Program-made: the position numbers and the translations under genes
Shown here: piece by piece, positions 47,770 to 58,795 of the stretch
How the letters are laid out: each line of letters begins with the position of its first letter
How positions within the stretch are numbered: position 1 is the stretch's first letter
The notes under the pieces: generated by a model
What the model saw: only the letters and a program-made list of their open reading frames with translations
Databases searched by the model: none
What the model was told of the DNA's origin: nothing
Assembly (NCBI GenBank): GCA_008330645.1
Contig: VLTN01000072.1
Span: forward strand, 1-64,000
Direction: 5' to 3'
DNA from: Cafeteria roenbergensis
Lineage: Eukaryota > Sar > Bigyra > Bicosoecida > Cafeteriaceae
DNA length: 64,000 nt

Positions 47770-49703
47770 TCAAGCGCCGCCGAGCACGCCGCCGATGACT
47801 CCGCTCACAATGAGGAGCACAACCACGGCGATGATTGCGAAGCAGCACATGCGGCGCCTCGCCGCCCGCATGCTGTTCAGCCCCTTCTCGAGCGAGCGCT
47901 CGCCTTGCTTCACTGCGAGCACGACAGCGAAGGGGGGGGGGGGTTGCCCAGGCGCGACCGAGAGCAGATTGCTGCGGCACTGGCGCAATCTGCGCGGCGC
48001 AGGGGGGCGCGCGCGCCCTCCGACCCAGTTGCTCGCAGACGGAGCCCCGCCCTCACCATAGTCGTTTGCCATGTCAACGTTGCCCACAATGCTCTGGATG
48101 GTCTCGCTGCGTGCCTCCACGAGCTCGGCGATCTCAGCGGCCATCTTCGAGACCTCCTCAATGTCCCGGAGCAACTCCTTCATCTCCTGCGAGAGGGAGG
48201 CCGAGGCACAGAGGCGAGTCGCGACACAGCGGGCTTGTATGGTTTTGTGGCTGGGCGAGCGGTCCGCCGCGAGGAGGGCGGCATGCGCCGCAGGCAGCGG
48301 GAAGCGGGGCCGACGCACCATGCTCTTCTCCTGGGCCTGCACGTACGCAGAGCGCACGCTGCCGTGCGTGGTGCGCGTGATGGCCTTGGTGATCAGGTCG
48401 GGGTCGCGCTCCCACTCGTCGCGGAGCTCCTCGTCCGAGGACTGCGCGGGAACGTGGTGCCGAGAGCGAAGCAGCAGCGGAGGCGGTGGGCCAGGGGGGG
48501 TCAGTGCCAGGACTGCGCGCGCGTGGGAGCGAGCGCCGTGCTGTAGGAGGGAAGGGAGCGTCTCGACCGCGCGTGCGGCGGGGCTCACGATGTGGTCAAA
48601 CTGTTTCATCATTCGCGCCTGCGACACCATGCGGCCCACAGCCACGTCCTTGAATGCCATCTTCGCCTGCTGGCTGGCGCTCGTCGCGGCGATGAAGCGC
48701 TGTAGCAAGGCCTTGTAGCGAGGGAGGCACACTCTCGCCGTGATGGCAGAGGCCCCGCCCTGGCTCTCCATGGCGGCGGCCTTGGTTTTCATGCCCGACA
48801 GGATGCCCTTGGCTGTGCGCAGGGCCTTGTGCGATTCGGCAACGAGCCGCTTCGCCTCAGCCTCGAGCTCTGCGAGCGCACACGCGGGGGCGCGCGGTCA
48901 ATGTGGCAAGTGCCCAGCGCATTGCAGGAAGCCGAACGGGAACTTGCCTCAGCTCTCGGCCTGCGCGCTGCGGGTGCCCTCGCGCAGCGCCCTCGGCCCG
49001 CGGCCGGCAAGCAAACACAGGCTCACTGGCGCCGTCCGAGCGCTCCGTCGAAATATCCAGCCCGCGCGTGAGCTCTTTCATGCGCTTGGTGGCTCGGCTG
49101 CGACGAGGCGAGCCAAGCACAAAACACGCCGGCAAGCCCCGTGGCAAAGGGCCGCGAGCGCGCGCGCGAGCCGTGCCGCCACGACAGCACAGTGGGGCGA
49201 AGCTGCCCGGAATGCCCACCGGGAGAGCGCCGCTCAGGGCAGGAGCCCGCCGGGCGGTGCCGCGACTTGCCGTGCAAGCGCGCCCCTTCCGGGCGAGCAG
49301 GCGGGCCCCGCTGCAGGACGCCTGTCCGCCGCGGCGGAGCAACGCGGCGCGCGCCGCGCCGGGGCGCGCCAGCTCCGGCCGGGGCGCAGCACTCACTCCG
49401 TGGTGTCGAGCTGAGCCCCGACGCGATCGCAGTATGTATCAAACTCCTTGATCTGCTCGCTGTTCAGCCTGCGCCGGGCGCGTGGGGCAGGGGCCACGAG
49501 CGGCGGCGCGGAAGCGACGGAGCGGGCGACAGCAGTGGCAGGCAGCCGCGCCGCCGCGGGGCGCAGGGCCTGGCAGGCCAGGGGCAGCGGTGGCGCGGCC
49601 GGCTGGCGCTCCCGGCGCAGCGGCAAGCCGCCGGAGCGGCAACGCGCGCGCGCGCAGCTCACTCGAGGGAGGCCGCGCCCCCCGCGGCACCGGCGGACGC
49701 CAT
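47770..49703 (-). CDS. Syntaxin-type Qa-SNARE with Arg at the zero layer
   Basis: Seven exons: 49703-49663, 49468-49397, 49097-49027, 48869-48589, 48441-48319, 48186-48057 and 47912-47770. All are in phase; 286 aa, normal for a syntaxin. Syntaxins drive membrane fusion. An N-terminal helical region (LNSEQIKEFDTYCDRVGAQL; KRLVAESHKALRTAKG) precedes the SNARE motif in exons 6-7: EMKELLRDIEEVSKMAAEIA, then LVEARSETIQSIVGNVDMAN and DYVKQGERSLEKGLNS. A basic RAARRR stretch and a tail anchor CCFAIIAVVVLLIVSGVIGG end the protein. Aligned to animal syntaxin 1 (LVESQGEMIDRIEYNV), the zero-layer Gln is Arg222 here. The donor of exon 5 is GTGCGT. The head-to-head neighbour is Sec14-GOLD. Confidence 0.85.
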
Positions 49704-49943
49704 GCGCGACGAACTTGCACTTGTGTGCGAAGCCGCGGCAGGGAGGCCTGGGAGCTGCTCCACCGGGCCCGGGAAGGTCGCGGTGCCGGGCAACCGAGTG
49801 CAGTGGCGGGCGGGAGGGCGGCCGAGTTGGGCGCCTATTCGATACGGGCTCTCGCAACTCAGCGGCCCAATCTCGCCGGCACTCTGCACAAAAACGCTCG
49901 AGGTAGGATTCTGTTGCACTCCCCAGCCACAGAGGCGTCTCCG
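49704..49943. promoter_or_regulatory. Bidirectional promoter region
   Basis: 240 bp between the ATGs of the syntaxin and Sec14-GOLD genes, which diverge. No motif recognised. Confidence 0.45.
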
Positions 49944-52376
49944 ATGGCTGCCGCCAAGCCAGTAGCCGGAACCACCAACTGGACGCGCGATGGCACTGGG
50001 TTCACGTGGGACCTGAGCAAGGAGCAGTCCGAGGTGAGGGCGGTGTGAAGCGTTTCTTGCCACTGTTCGGGTGCGTCCGACCCGCCGCCGTGGGCCGCGT
50101 GCTTCTGCAAGCGCCAGCGCCCCAGGGACGTGCGCGGCGTGTGTGTACCTGAAGGGTGGCCAGCCCGGGCAGGGGCAAGGGGGGCATGCATTCCTGCAGG
50201 CGGCGCAGTGCGCGAGCGCTTCGCCGCCATCCAGCGCGTCAGCGGGCTGGTGACGGCATCCGGCGCGCGCCGGGCGCGCGCCCCCCTGCCCCTCCCTGGG
50301 ACAGTCCGAACGCGCGACTCGCGGGGCGGGGGCCGGGCACGGGCAGGCGGCGCTGGACCGAGGCCTGGCGGCGCCAGGGTGTGCGTGGTGGGCGCGGCGA
50401 GCGGAGGAGGCGCGATGGCGGGCTGGCTTCCTCGGCGGGGTTCTCGCAGCTTCAAGCGGCGGCCGCCCCGTCCGCTCAGCCCGCCCCCGAGCCTTTCCCG
50501 CCGCCGCGCGCCCACGCCTGCCGCCGCCGAGCCGCCGCCCCGGAGGCCCTTTGCGGCCACCGCAGCTGCACGGCGTCTCGCCTCCGGGAGGGGAGCCGCG
50601 AAGGGCGGCCGCGCAAGCAACCTGGATTGCGCGCGAACGCAATGGCCGCTCGTGTGCCCGCAGATCCTCGACAAGTTCATTGTGGACGCAAAGGACCACC
50701 TGGAGAGGATCAAGTTCCCCCATGAGCCCCTGCGCGAGGCCGGGGCCCGCTTCCTGCGCGCCCGCAAGTACGACGCGGCCGCCGCCATGGCGATGGCCGA
50801 AGCCAGCCACAAGTGGCGGGACGAGGCAAAGCTCGAGGACCACGCCACCGTGCCCACCGAGGAGCTGCTCGGGTGCCCCGTCGACGAGCTCAACGCCTTC
50901 TACCCGAACGTGTACCTCCCGGTGCTGGACTCGCACTTCCGGCCTGTGTACATGGAGCGGACGGGCCGCATCGACGTCCCAGCGCTCATGTGCTCCACTG
51001 GCCAGGAGGGCCTGCTCGCCTGGCACAAGAAGCAGCTGGTGACCACGACGCCCCTCAAGCTCGCGAATGCTACCAAGGCTCGCACAGACGGCCGCGTGGT
51101 GAACAGCTCCACGACGATCATGGACATGGAGGGCTTCACCATGGGCATGCTCATGGGCGCCACCAAGGAGTACCTGGGCAAGATCACCTCCATGGACTCG
51201 GTGAGCCTTGCACCCGCAGCGAGTGCCGCGGTGGACCGCCGTTTAGGCTCCGGCGTGCGCGCATCCGCCCGCTGCTGGCCCCCTCCTCCTCGCTCCTCCC
51301 GACAGCCTACGCCCTGCGCGTGTTTGCCCGTGCACCCCGCCCGCTGCGCAGGACAACTTCCCGGAGACGCTCGGTACCACGCTGCTCATCAACACGCCCA
51401 CCATCTTTTCGGTGGCCTGGGGCATCATCAAGGGCTTCATCGACCCGCGCACGCAGGCCAAGGTCAAGGTGGGCGCGCGCCGGCTCCCCTCCTTCCCGCA
51501 TCCCACGCCGTAGCGCCCCGCGCCGTAGCGCCCCGCGCCGTAGCGCCCCGCGCCGTAGCGCCCCGTGCCTCCTTCCTGCCCGGGAGACCGTTCTTCTTGC
51601 TCGATGCTGCGCGAGCGTATCGCGCCACCGCGGCGCAAGCCACTGAGCGCGTCCGTGCCTGAGTCCTCCCGAGCCCCTCCCGCCCGCAGGTGCTCGGCAC
51701 CAACTACCACGAGGCCCTCACGGAGCTCATGGGCGGCCCGGACAAGGTCCCCGTGGAGTACGGGGGAACCCTCGTCGTCCCCGGCATCTTTGCGTCCACG
51801 CTCAACACCAAGGCGGTGCACGCGGGCAAGAAGCACAGCGTGGCGATCCGCTGCTCTGCCGGCCAAGGCATGCGCGTGCGCTGGATCTCCGACCCGGCCG
51901 ACATTGAGTTCACCGTCGTGGCCATCACCGGGGGCGCGGACAAGCTCTCGGCCGTCGTGCTCGACCCGGCCAAGCACGCGGAGGAGAGCGGCGCCACCGT
52001 GGTCTACCCCAAGCAGGCCCACCCCAACTCCAAGACGGTCACCGTGCAGTGCCGCGTGGAGGCTGCCGACGTCAAGGAGGAAACCGTGTTTGTGGCGACT
52101 TGGGACAACTCGGCTGGCTGGAACCAGCGCATTGTGCGGTTCTTCGCGGGAACCCTCCCCACCGAGGCGGAGGCCGCAGACGCGTACGCCCAGGAGCTCG
52201 AGGAGCACGGCATCCCCACCGAGCAGGCCGTCAAGGCGCTGCGCGAGCGCGGCTACGCCGCCAAGGCGAGCGAGGTGGAGGCGGCCGCGGCTGGCGCCTC
52301 CGCCGAGTCCAGCAGTGCAGATTCCGGCGCCGGCGCCGCGGCTGCAGCGTCTGCCGCGGCCACTGCGGCGGAGTGA
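49944..52376 (+). CDS. Sec14-GOLD lipid-transfer protein
   Basis: Exons 49944-50033, 50664-51200, 51352-51468 and 51690-52376, phase 0 throughout, 476 aa. Sec14/CRAL-TRIO proteins move or present phosphatidylinositol and other lipids at Golgi and endosomes. Exon 2 holds the CRAL-TRIO-N helices (LREAGARFLRARKYDAAAAM) and the start of the lipid pocket (VVNSSTTIMDMEGFTMGMLM). Exon 3 carries FPETLGTTLLINTPTIFSVA and WGIIKGFIDPRTQAKVK, the gate helix region. Exon 4 starts VLGTNYHEALTELM, then the GOLD-type beta domain (RVRWISDPADIEFTVVAI, TVFVATWDNSAGWNQRIVRF) and an Ala/Ser/Glu tail. The 630-bp first intron is the longest in the window. Confidence 0.9.
51506..51565 (+). repeat. 15-bp minisatellite, four perfect units, in intron 3 of Sec14-GOLD
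   Basis: The unit CGCCGTAGCGCCCCG is repeated four times without change, starting 37 bases after the donor. Confidence 0.95.
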
Positions 52377-52715
52377 CCTGCTGTGTGCGTGCCGCGCAGG
52401 CAGCTTGCTGCTGTGCTCTGAGTGGCGATATTGCAACAGCGATTTGAGTTTCCGATCCGCGCGCCCAGCCGACCACTCAGCCCTCCACGCGGGCAGCCCG
52501 CGCCAAACGCACGCCAACTGCGGCTTGCCGATGATGGCCAAGCTTGGCCCTGCGACTCGCTGCGGCCCCAGTCTCGGCCGGGCGCGGAACTCGCGCGGCC
52601 ACGCGCGAGCGCTCGAGCCGTCGAGCGCCACGGGGCTCTGCTGTGCCAGCGATCGACGAAGGCCAGCCTGGCGCCGGGTCAGCGGCACCTCGTTCTCTCC
52701 CGAGTGCAAGCCGTC
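52377..52715. other. Intergenic
   Basis: 339 bp between Sec14-GOLD and the ADP/ATP carrier, same strand. Nothing recognised. Confidence 0.5.
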
Positions 52716-54266
52716 ATGTCCAAGAAGGCAGCTGACCCTCTCGCCTTCGTGAAGGACCTCGCCGCTGGTGGCGGTGAGTCCCGCCAGGGGCGCGCTGGGC
52801 GAAGGGCAGGGGCGCGGCCCTTGGTTTGTCTGTTGCGCGCCGGAAGTGAGCAGCGGGCCACATCCTCCCGTGATCGCCTCGCTTCGACCCTCTCTCCGCA
52901 GTGGCCGGCGGTATCTCCAAGACCGTGGTCGCCCCCATCGAGCGCGTCAAGCTCCTCCTCCAGGTAAGGCAGCTGGATCGGGCTCGCAGGCGCCTCGTGG
53001 GAGGCGTGCGTGCCGGCGCGGTTCTTCGCCGCCAGGCCGTCCGGCTCGAGCTCTGGCTTCGGTCGCGCGTCCTCTGTCCCTCCCCGCGGGTCCGCAGGTC
53101 CAGGATGCCGCCAAGAACATCCCCAAGGAAAAGCGCTACAAGGGTGAGACTGCGTCACGCGGGTCACCGCCTAGGACGAGGGCGGCCAAGGGCGCGAGCG
53201 CCCGGCGTCGCCAAACTTTCGCGGCCTGGCACGAGACGTCGAGATTCCGCGTGGCATCTCGCATCCGCCCGGCCCCCACCCCCGCCCGGCGGCCGTGGTT
53301 CCGGGCCTTGTCGGCACTGCTGCGGCTCGTTGCGAGCCCCCCATGCTTGCCTAGGCACGGAGAAGCCGACCTGGACGGGGGGCGTCAGGGGCCGCACAAG
53401 CGAGTCGCCCCGCGCAAAACTTGTCCTTGTTGAACCGACTCTGGCAAACGCCCCGCCTCGCCAGGCCCAACCCCGCTTGTGTCTCCGCCCCCGTTTCTTT
53501 TTTCGCGCTATGCGCAGGCATCGTCGACGCCTTCGTCCGCATCCCCGCCGAGCAGGGCATGTCCGCCCTGTGGCGCGGCAACCTCGCCAACGTGATCCGT
53601 TACTTCCCCACCCAGGCCCTGAACTTCGCGTTCAAGGACACCTACAAGAAGATCTTCCTCGGCGGCGTGGACAAGAACACCCAGTTCTGGCGCTTCTTCC
53701 TCGGCAACCTCGCCTCCGGTGGCGCTGCCGGTGGCACCTCGCTGCTCTTCGTGTACCCCCTCGACTTCGCCCGTACCCGCCTTGCCGCCGACATCGGCAA
53801 GTCCGGCGCCGAGCGCGAGTTCAACGGCCTTGGCGACTGCCTCGTCAAGATCTTCAAGAGCGACGGCATGCTCGGCCTGTACCAGGGCTTCGGCGTGTCG
53901 CTCGGTGGCATCATCGTGTACCGCGCTGCCTTCTTCGGTGGCTTCGACACCGCCAAGGGCATGCTCTTCAAGGACCCCAAGAACGCCCCCATCTGGGCTT
54001 CTTGGCTCGTGGCCCAGACTGTGACCACCGTCGCCGGCATCATCTCCTACCCCTTCGACACCGTGCGTCGTCGGATGATGATGCAGTCCGGTGTGGAGGC
54101 CTCGGAGCGCAAGTACCGTAGCACCGCCCACTGCTGGAAGACCATCGCCGCCGAGGAGGGCGCCGGTGCCTTCTTCAAGGGTGCCTTCTCCAACGTGCTC
54201 CGTGGCACCGGTGGCGCCATTGTGCTCGTCATGTACGACGAGCTCCAGAAGCTCATGCACAACTAG
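52716..54266 (+). CDS. Mitochondrial ADP/ATP carrier
   Basis: Exons 52716-52773, 52902-52963, 53098-53143 and 53518-54266, 304 aa. Exchanges cytosolic ADP for matrix ATP across the inner membrane. The first carrier repeat opens [19 protein letters not shown] and runs on into the last exon ([20 protein letters not shown]). The second repeat follows ([18 protein letters not shown]), and the third carries the signature VRRRMMMQS near residue 238, diagnostic for ADP/ATP carriers. There is no long N-terminal presequence, as usual. The last exon uses almost only C-ending codons, stronger bias than its neighbours, as expected for a highly expressed gene. Introns interrupt only the first 55 codons. 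Confidence 0.96.
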
Positions 54267-54678
54267 ACGTGTCTGGCGTCCCAGCGTCGTAGCGGCCCGT
54301 CGCCGCATCGACCAGGAGGGCCCGCGTTGCTTTTCCCACGGGACCTTTGACAGGAGGGATCGCGGCTTCGCTCGGAAGCCGCGCGCTCCCCTGGTCTTGG
54401 GGTGTGGGGAGCTCGGGCTGGCTGCTGCACAGGAGTCTGGATCGTCCCGTCCACGACACTCTCTCGGGCGCCTAGGCTTTCGTCTGGGTGAGGCGCACGT
54501 CTCCCGCAGCTTCCGAACAACGAGGAAAAAACCAATGCCAGGCGCCACCCGAGTCTCACACAAACGAACACAGCTTGGGCTGACGGCACCCAGCGGCAGA
54601 GCCGAGCCACGGCTCGCGCGATGGACAGCACCTTCGCATCGCGCGCTCTGATACACGCGGGGAAGGGGGGTGGCGAGC
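54267..54678. other. Intergenic
   Basis: 412 bp between the carrier and the hydrolase, same strand. Includes the presumed carrier 3'UTR. No gene seen. Confidence 0.5.
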
Positions 54679-55801
54679 ATGCACCGCAGAGTGGTCCTGA
54701 TTCCAGGCCTGCTGTGCACCGAGGCTGTGTGGGCGCGCCAGGCGGAGGCGCTGGCGAGGGGCAGCCCGGCGGTGGGAAGCAGGCCAGCTGTGCCGCCAGC
54801 GGCCGTGACCGTCGTGAACGTGGCTGCCGGCTCTTGGACCTCGATGGAAGGGCTTGCCTTGTCCATCTTGCGGGAGGTCCCAGGGGACGAGCGGTTCAGC
54901 GTTGCGGGGCTCAGCATGGGCGGGTACGCGGCCTTGGCACTGCTGCGCGCGGCGCCTGAGCGCGTCGAGCGCCTCGCGCTTGTCAGCTCGCAGGCGAGGG
55001 GCGACTCTGCGCAGACGCGCAGCCGCCGCGAGGCGCTCATGGCCATGGCCCGCTCCGAGGGCGCTCTTGACGGTGTGATGGAGCTCCAGGCGCCGCTGCT
55101 TCTTGCGCCTGGCCTGGGGTCGGACTCGTGAGGCCCCGCTCCCCACGCAACAGCCTCAGGCAATGCGTCGGCAAGTTGAATGGGCTACGCGCTCCCGGGC
55201 TGGCTCGTGCCCGGACCTGTGGGCCGTTGCGATCCGCTGAAGCCCTCGTGCGCCGCCGCGTTCTGTCTCCGCCGTGCGCAGCGAGCTTGCCAAGGACCCT
55301 GGGTCAGCCCTCTCCACTGTCCTGGAGATGGCCCAGTCGACTGGCATCGCTGACTTTTGCAGGCAACAAGTCGCCATCGCTGGACGGCGCGACCAGCGCG
55401 ATTTGCTCCCTCGGGTGCGAGTGCCGTCGCTCGTCCTGTGCGGGCGGCAAGACGCGCTCATCCCCTTCGCGGTCCACCAGCAGGTGGCAGCAGCGCTAGC
55501 GAGCAGCCCCGGTCTCGAACCTGACGCGCTCAGCCCCGTTACCAAGCCCCCAGCCTCTCGAGGCGGCACCTCTGCCGAAGCCCCCGCCAGAGCCAACGCC
55601 GGTGGCGCTGCTGCCGCCGCTGCCGACGCCGGTGCTGCCGACGCCCCAGGGACGGCTGGGGAGCGGAGCACGCTCATGCTGCGCGTGCTGGAGGAGTGCG
55701 GGCACCTCCCGACGATTGAGCGGCCGGACGAGACAACGCAGGCGCTGTTCGACTGGCTGGCGCTCCCGACGGCGGATGGGCCCACAGCCCTGCTCCCCTG
55801 A
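54679..55801 (+). CDS. Alpha/beta-hydrolase
   Basis: Exons 54679-55127 and 55282-55801, 322 aa. It is a serine hydrolase fold of unknown substrate. N-terminal strand MHRRVVLIPGLLCTEAVWA, nucleophile elbow AGLSMGGYA with Ser79, acid candidate Asp207 in LVLCGRQDALIPF, and His291 in LEECGHLPTIERPDE, so the triad is complete and in order. Between Asp and His there is an Ala/Pro-rich insert of about 60 residues not expected in the core. The start ATG 54679 gives a normal beta-3 onset. Close relatives act as esterases or as haloperoxidase-like hydrolases. No targeting signal seen. Confidence 0.85.
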
Positions 55802-56085
55802 GCGACGAGCCGATCTGGCCGGGTGTGCCGTGGCCGTGGCGGCTGTTGTGCTGGCGTGTGCAGTGCTGAGCCAAGGGCTCTTATGTGCCGCGCCGACTGC
55901 GACCCCGGCGCGCGTAGACGCGCGGCTGCTCTCTCGTCCGCCAGTCAGCCAGCCAGGCTGCCAGCCTGCTGCGCGCGCACACAAAGAGGCGGAGGGCGGG
56001 CACGTACACAGCGGGAGCATGCGGCGTCGCAAACACGCAGAGCATGCGAGCCCTCTGTCTGCAGCGACAGGAGCGAGCGGCGGAG

Positions 56086-57583
56086 CTAGGCCATGCGCGC
56101 GGTCGCTGCTCGGGGCAGCCTCTCTACCTCGGAGGCGAGGCAGAATCGGCAGCCGATGGTGGGAATGTCGCTCTCAAGCTCGCGCGACTGGATGCCGCAC
56201 GCTTCCCCGATGCGCCGGGCGCCGAGGGACGGCAGCGCGCTGACCAGGACGCCCCCCTCAACGGGCTCGAAGAAGCACACGATGGGGCGCTTTCCTGCGA
56301 AGAGCTCCTTCACCAGCCCCGCCGGCAGCGCTGCGCACGTCCTGTCGAGCACGTGCTGCTCCAGCGTGGCCACGGTCACGGTTGGCAGGGTGATCTTGAC
56401 CCTGTTCAGGCGGCCCGGCACCTGCGCCAGCCTCGACCCCTCAAGCGCCACAGGCATGATGCGGAACGGAGCAAAGGGCCGTGCTGAGCTTGAATCGGCC
56501 GAGGGCCGCGGTCGCTCGGCCGCCGCCGCCCTCGCCGCTGTCGCCGCCGTCGCCGCCGTCGCCGCCGTCGCCGCAGCTTGATCGGCGGGCACCTGCCCTT
56601 TCTGCGATCCCGCTGCCTTGGCGACAGTGGCGGGCCGCTTGGCCGCGCTCTCGGCAGCGCCGTCGCCGGCTCGTGGGCGCTTGGGCGCCGTCCTCGCGCG
56701 GCTGGCGCTCGCGCCAGGGAGCGAAGCCGCCTCGGGGGCCGACGACGACTTTCGCAGCTGGCCGGCCGAGGACGGCGTGTCCGGGAAGGGCGAGGGCATC
56801 GGGGAGGGGACGGACGTCGCGATGGCGGCGGCGTTGGCGGAGAAGCTGCGGCTGAAGTCCTCGAGCCTCCGCTCCTCCTCGGCCTCGTAGACGTCCAGAT
56901 CGGGGTACAGCATGCCAATGAGGCCGTCAAACGCCTTGTCGGGGCGGGTGCTCCGGCGAGACGGGATGCTCTCGCGGCAAAAGGGGCAGCAGTGCGATGC
57001 CCGGACAGCGCGCTCGATGCACCGCCGGCAGAACCGATGCATGCACTGCGACGCAGAGCAAAGGGGCAGAGGCCGAGCGACCGCCCCGCCGTTGTTCTAC
57101 TGCAAGGCGGTATGCGGCAAGGCCGACGCTGCAGGCGCGCGAGCACGTCGGGAAGGCGCGAGCTCATTCGGCCTCACCTGCATCACCACGTGGGTGTGCT
57201 TCAGAACATCGCGGCAAATGGGGCACCGCAGTTCGTCATCTAGCTTGCCCAGCTGGATCGTCACCTCCCGGCCCTCCGGCTGCGACAAGAGGAGGGCGAA
57301 CAGGACAGGAGCCGACGCATCGCCGAAGCTCGTGGGTCGCGCGCAGCCAACCCGCTCTACGTCTGCGGGATCGCCGGCCAACCGAGGCGCCCGTCGCCAC
57401 CGGCGGTCCCGCGGCTGCGCTCCCTCTGCGGCCCGTCGAGGAGGCGGTCGCCGGAGGCGGCAGAAGCGCAGTCATCGCGGTCGCTCTGCGGCTCACCAGC
57501 GGCCGGGGCTTTCGCTGGAGCGCCACCGACGAGAGCCTCGCGAAGGCTTCCTCGTACGGGGTGGCCTTGTGAGCCTTGTGCAT
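56086..57583 (-). CDS. RING1: RING1-type Polycomb (PRC1) E3 ubiquitin ligase homologue
   Basis: Exons 57583-57497, 57279-57178 and 57045-56086, phase 0, 382 aa. RING1/RNF2 proteins monoubiquitinate histone H2A within PRC1. N-terminal YEEAFARL-type leader, then a full C3HC4 RING: C48, C51, C64, H66, C69, C72, C83, C86 (LRCPICRDVLKHTHVVM / CMHRFCRRCIERAVR / CCPFC). The family-specific extension after the RING is present: SIPSRRSTRPDKAFDGLIGM and LYPDLDVYEAEEER, as in animal and plant RING1. A Ser/Ala/Pro linker with KRPRAGDG leads to a C-terminal RAWUL-like domain (IMPVALEGSRLAQVPGRLNR onward). The splice inside the RING restores C64, which validates the model. Confidence 0.88.
56538..56573 (-). 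repeat. 9-bp tandem repeat encoding Ala-Ala-Thr
   Basis: About four near-perfect units of TCGCCGCCG within the RING1 linker. Confidence 0.85.
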
Positions 57584-58795
57584 GCCTGGTCGGCGTCTCG
57601 CACGTGTGCCGGCGCGCTGGGCCGCTCTTGCAGGCACTTGCTCGCTCTGCCAGCCGGTGCTGTGGCTGGGGTCGCCAAGCCGAGCCGTGGCGCTGGCTCC
57701 GCCGTCGCCTCGCTGGGCGCAACTGCCGCCCATTTTGGTGCGTGCTTCGAGAGTCAAACGAGCCTGGCAGTGTGCGGCCGGGAACCAACAGAGCGGTCGC
57801 CCTGCAGCGGGTTGCAACCGAGGTGCAAGCGCGATTCAATCGCTTGCAACACGGGCGTTCGGACCATTCTCCCCCCCAAAGCCGCCGACGGACAAGGCTG
57901 AGTGAGTGAGGCGGGGGGGGGGGCTAATCCGTGCAGGCTGGAGGCAGGCCGGGGGCGACAGCAATGGCCCCTGTGCTCACGCATCGTTTCGCTTCGGAGA
58001 CGAGCAGCTTGCGGCTAGGAGGCCTCGCGCGTGCGCCTGGTCGCTGCCAGCTGTCGCGGAGTTTCGGTGACAACCTGGAACGCGACGGGCGGCGCCGTGG
58101 GCACCCGCTTGCCGTGCAAAGGATGCCTGGGCAGGCGGTGTTGCTTTTCGCATTCGGCGCAAACTGTTCTGGCAGCGCCGGCTGACGAGGCGCTCCCCCG
58201 CGCGCGGCGCCTTCAGGTCGAGGGGTGGGATGCTGTCACACCAACGCGTCGCGCGGGAGGGCCTGGGGAGAGCGCGTGCGTGCCGTGGCGAACCGAATGT
58301 GCGGAGCGCAAGGCTGCATGCGAGAAGCAAAACATCAGCGCAGATCGTCGTTGCTCCGAGTTGGAGCCGGCGCCACTGCCTTTGAAGCGCCCGAATGCTC
58401 GGCGACGGCGCTGCGCGCTGTGGACGATGCAAGAAGCCGACCGGCGGGCACTCTGGCCCCGCGGGCGCACTGGCCATGGTCGCTTGGCCCCTGGCCGGCC
58501 GGTTGCAGCTGGGGTCCCTGGCGCAACACACGTGCAAACAGTGCCCCGCACGACGGGACGCCCGGCAGGTGCACGCACGCGCCAGCCTCAAGTCCAAGAG
58601 CTGAGCGACATTGCCGAGCGCGCGCTCTCGCGTCCGCCTCGAGGCCCCAAGCCCCGAGGGATCGCGCGGGCTCGGCGCTGGGCGGTCCGCTTCTGGTGAG
58701 CGGCGCGCTCTGCGCGTGCGGTACAGTCGGCCCGCAGGCGCCGCTGCACTCTCTCAACACTGGCAAGCTGAGCTCATCAAGCCGAATCGCCCGTG
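57584..58795. other. Divergent intergenic region
   Basis: 1.2 kb between the RING1 and pseudokinase starts. It contains a G9 run near 57912 and open frames without family signal. No gene seen. Confidence 0.5.

Noticed and set aside
47770-48792. Continuous 340-codon minus-strand frame read through the syntaxin introns
   Set aside because: It carries intron-derived low-complexity stretches between SNARE blocks. Removing GTGAG...CAG introns gives a clean syntaxin of normal length.
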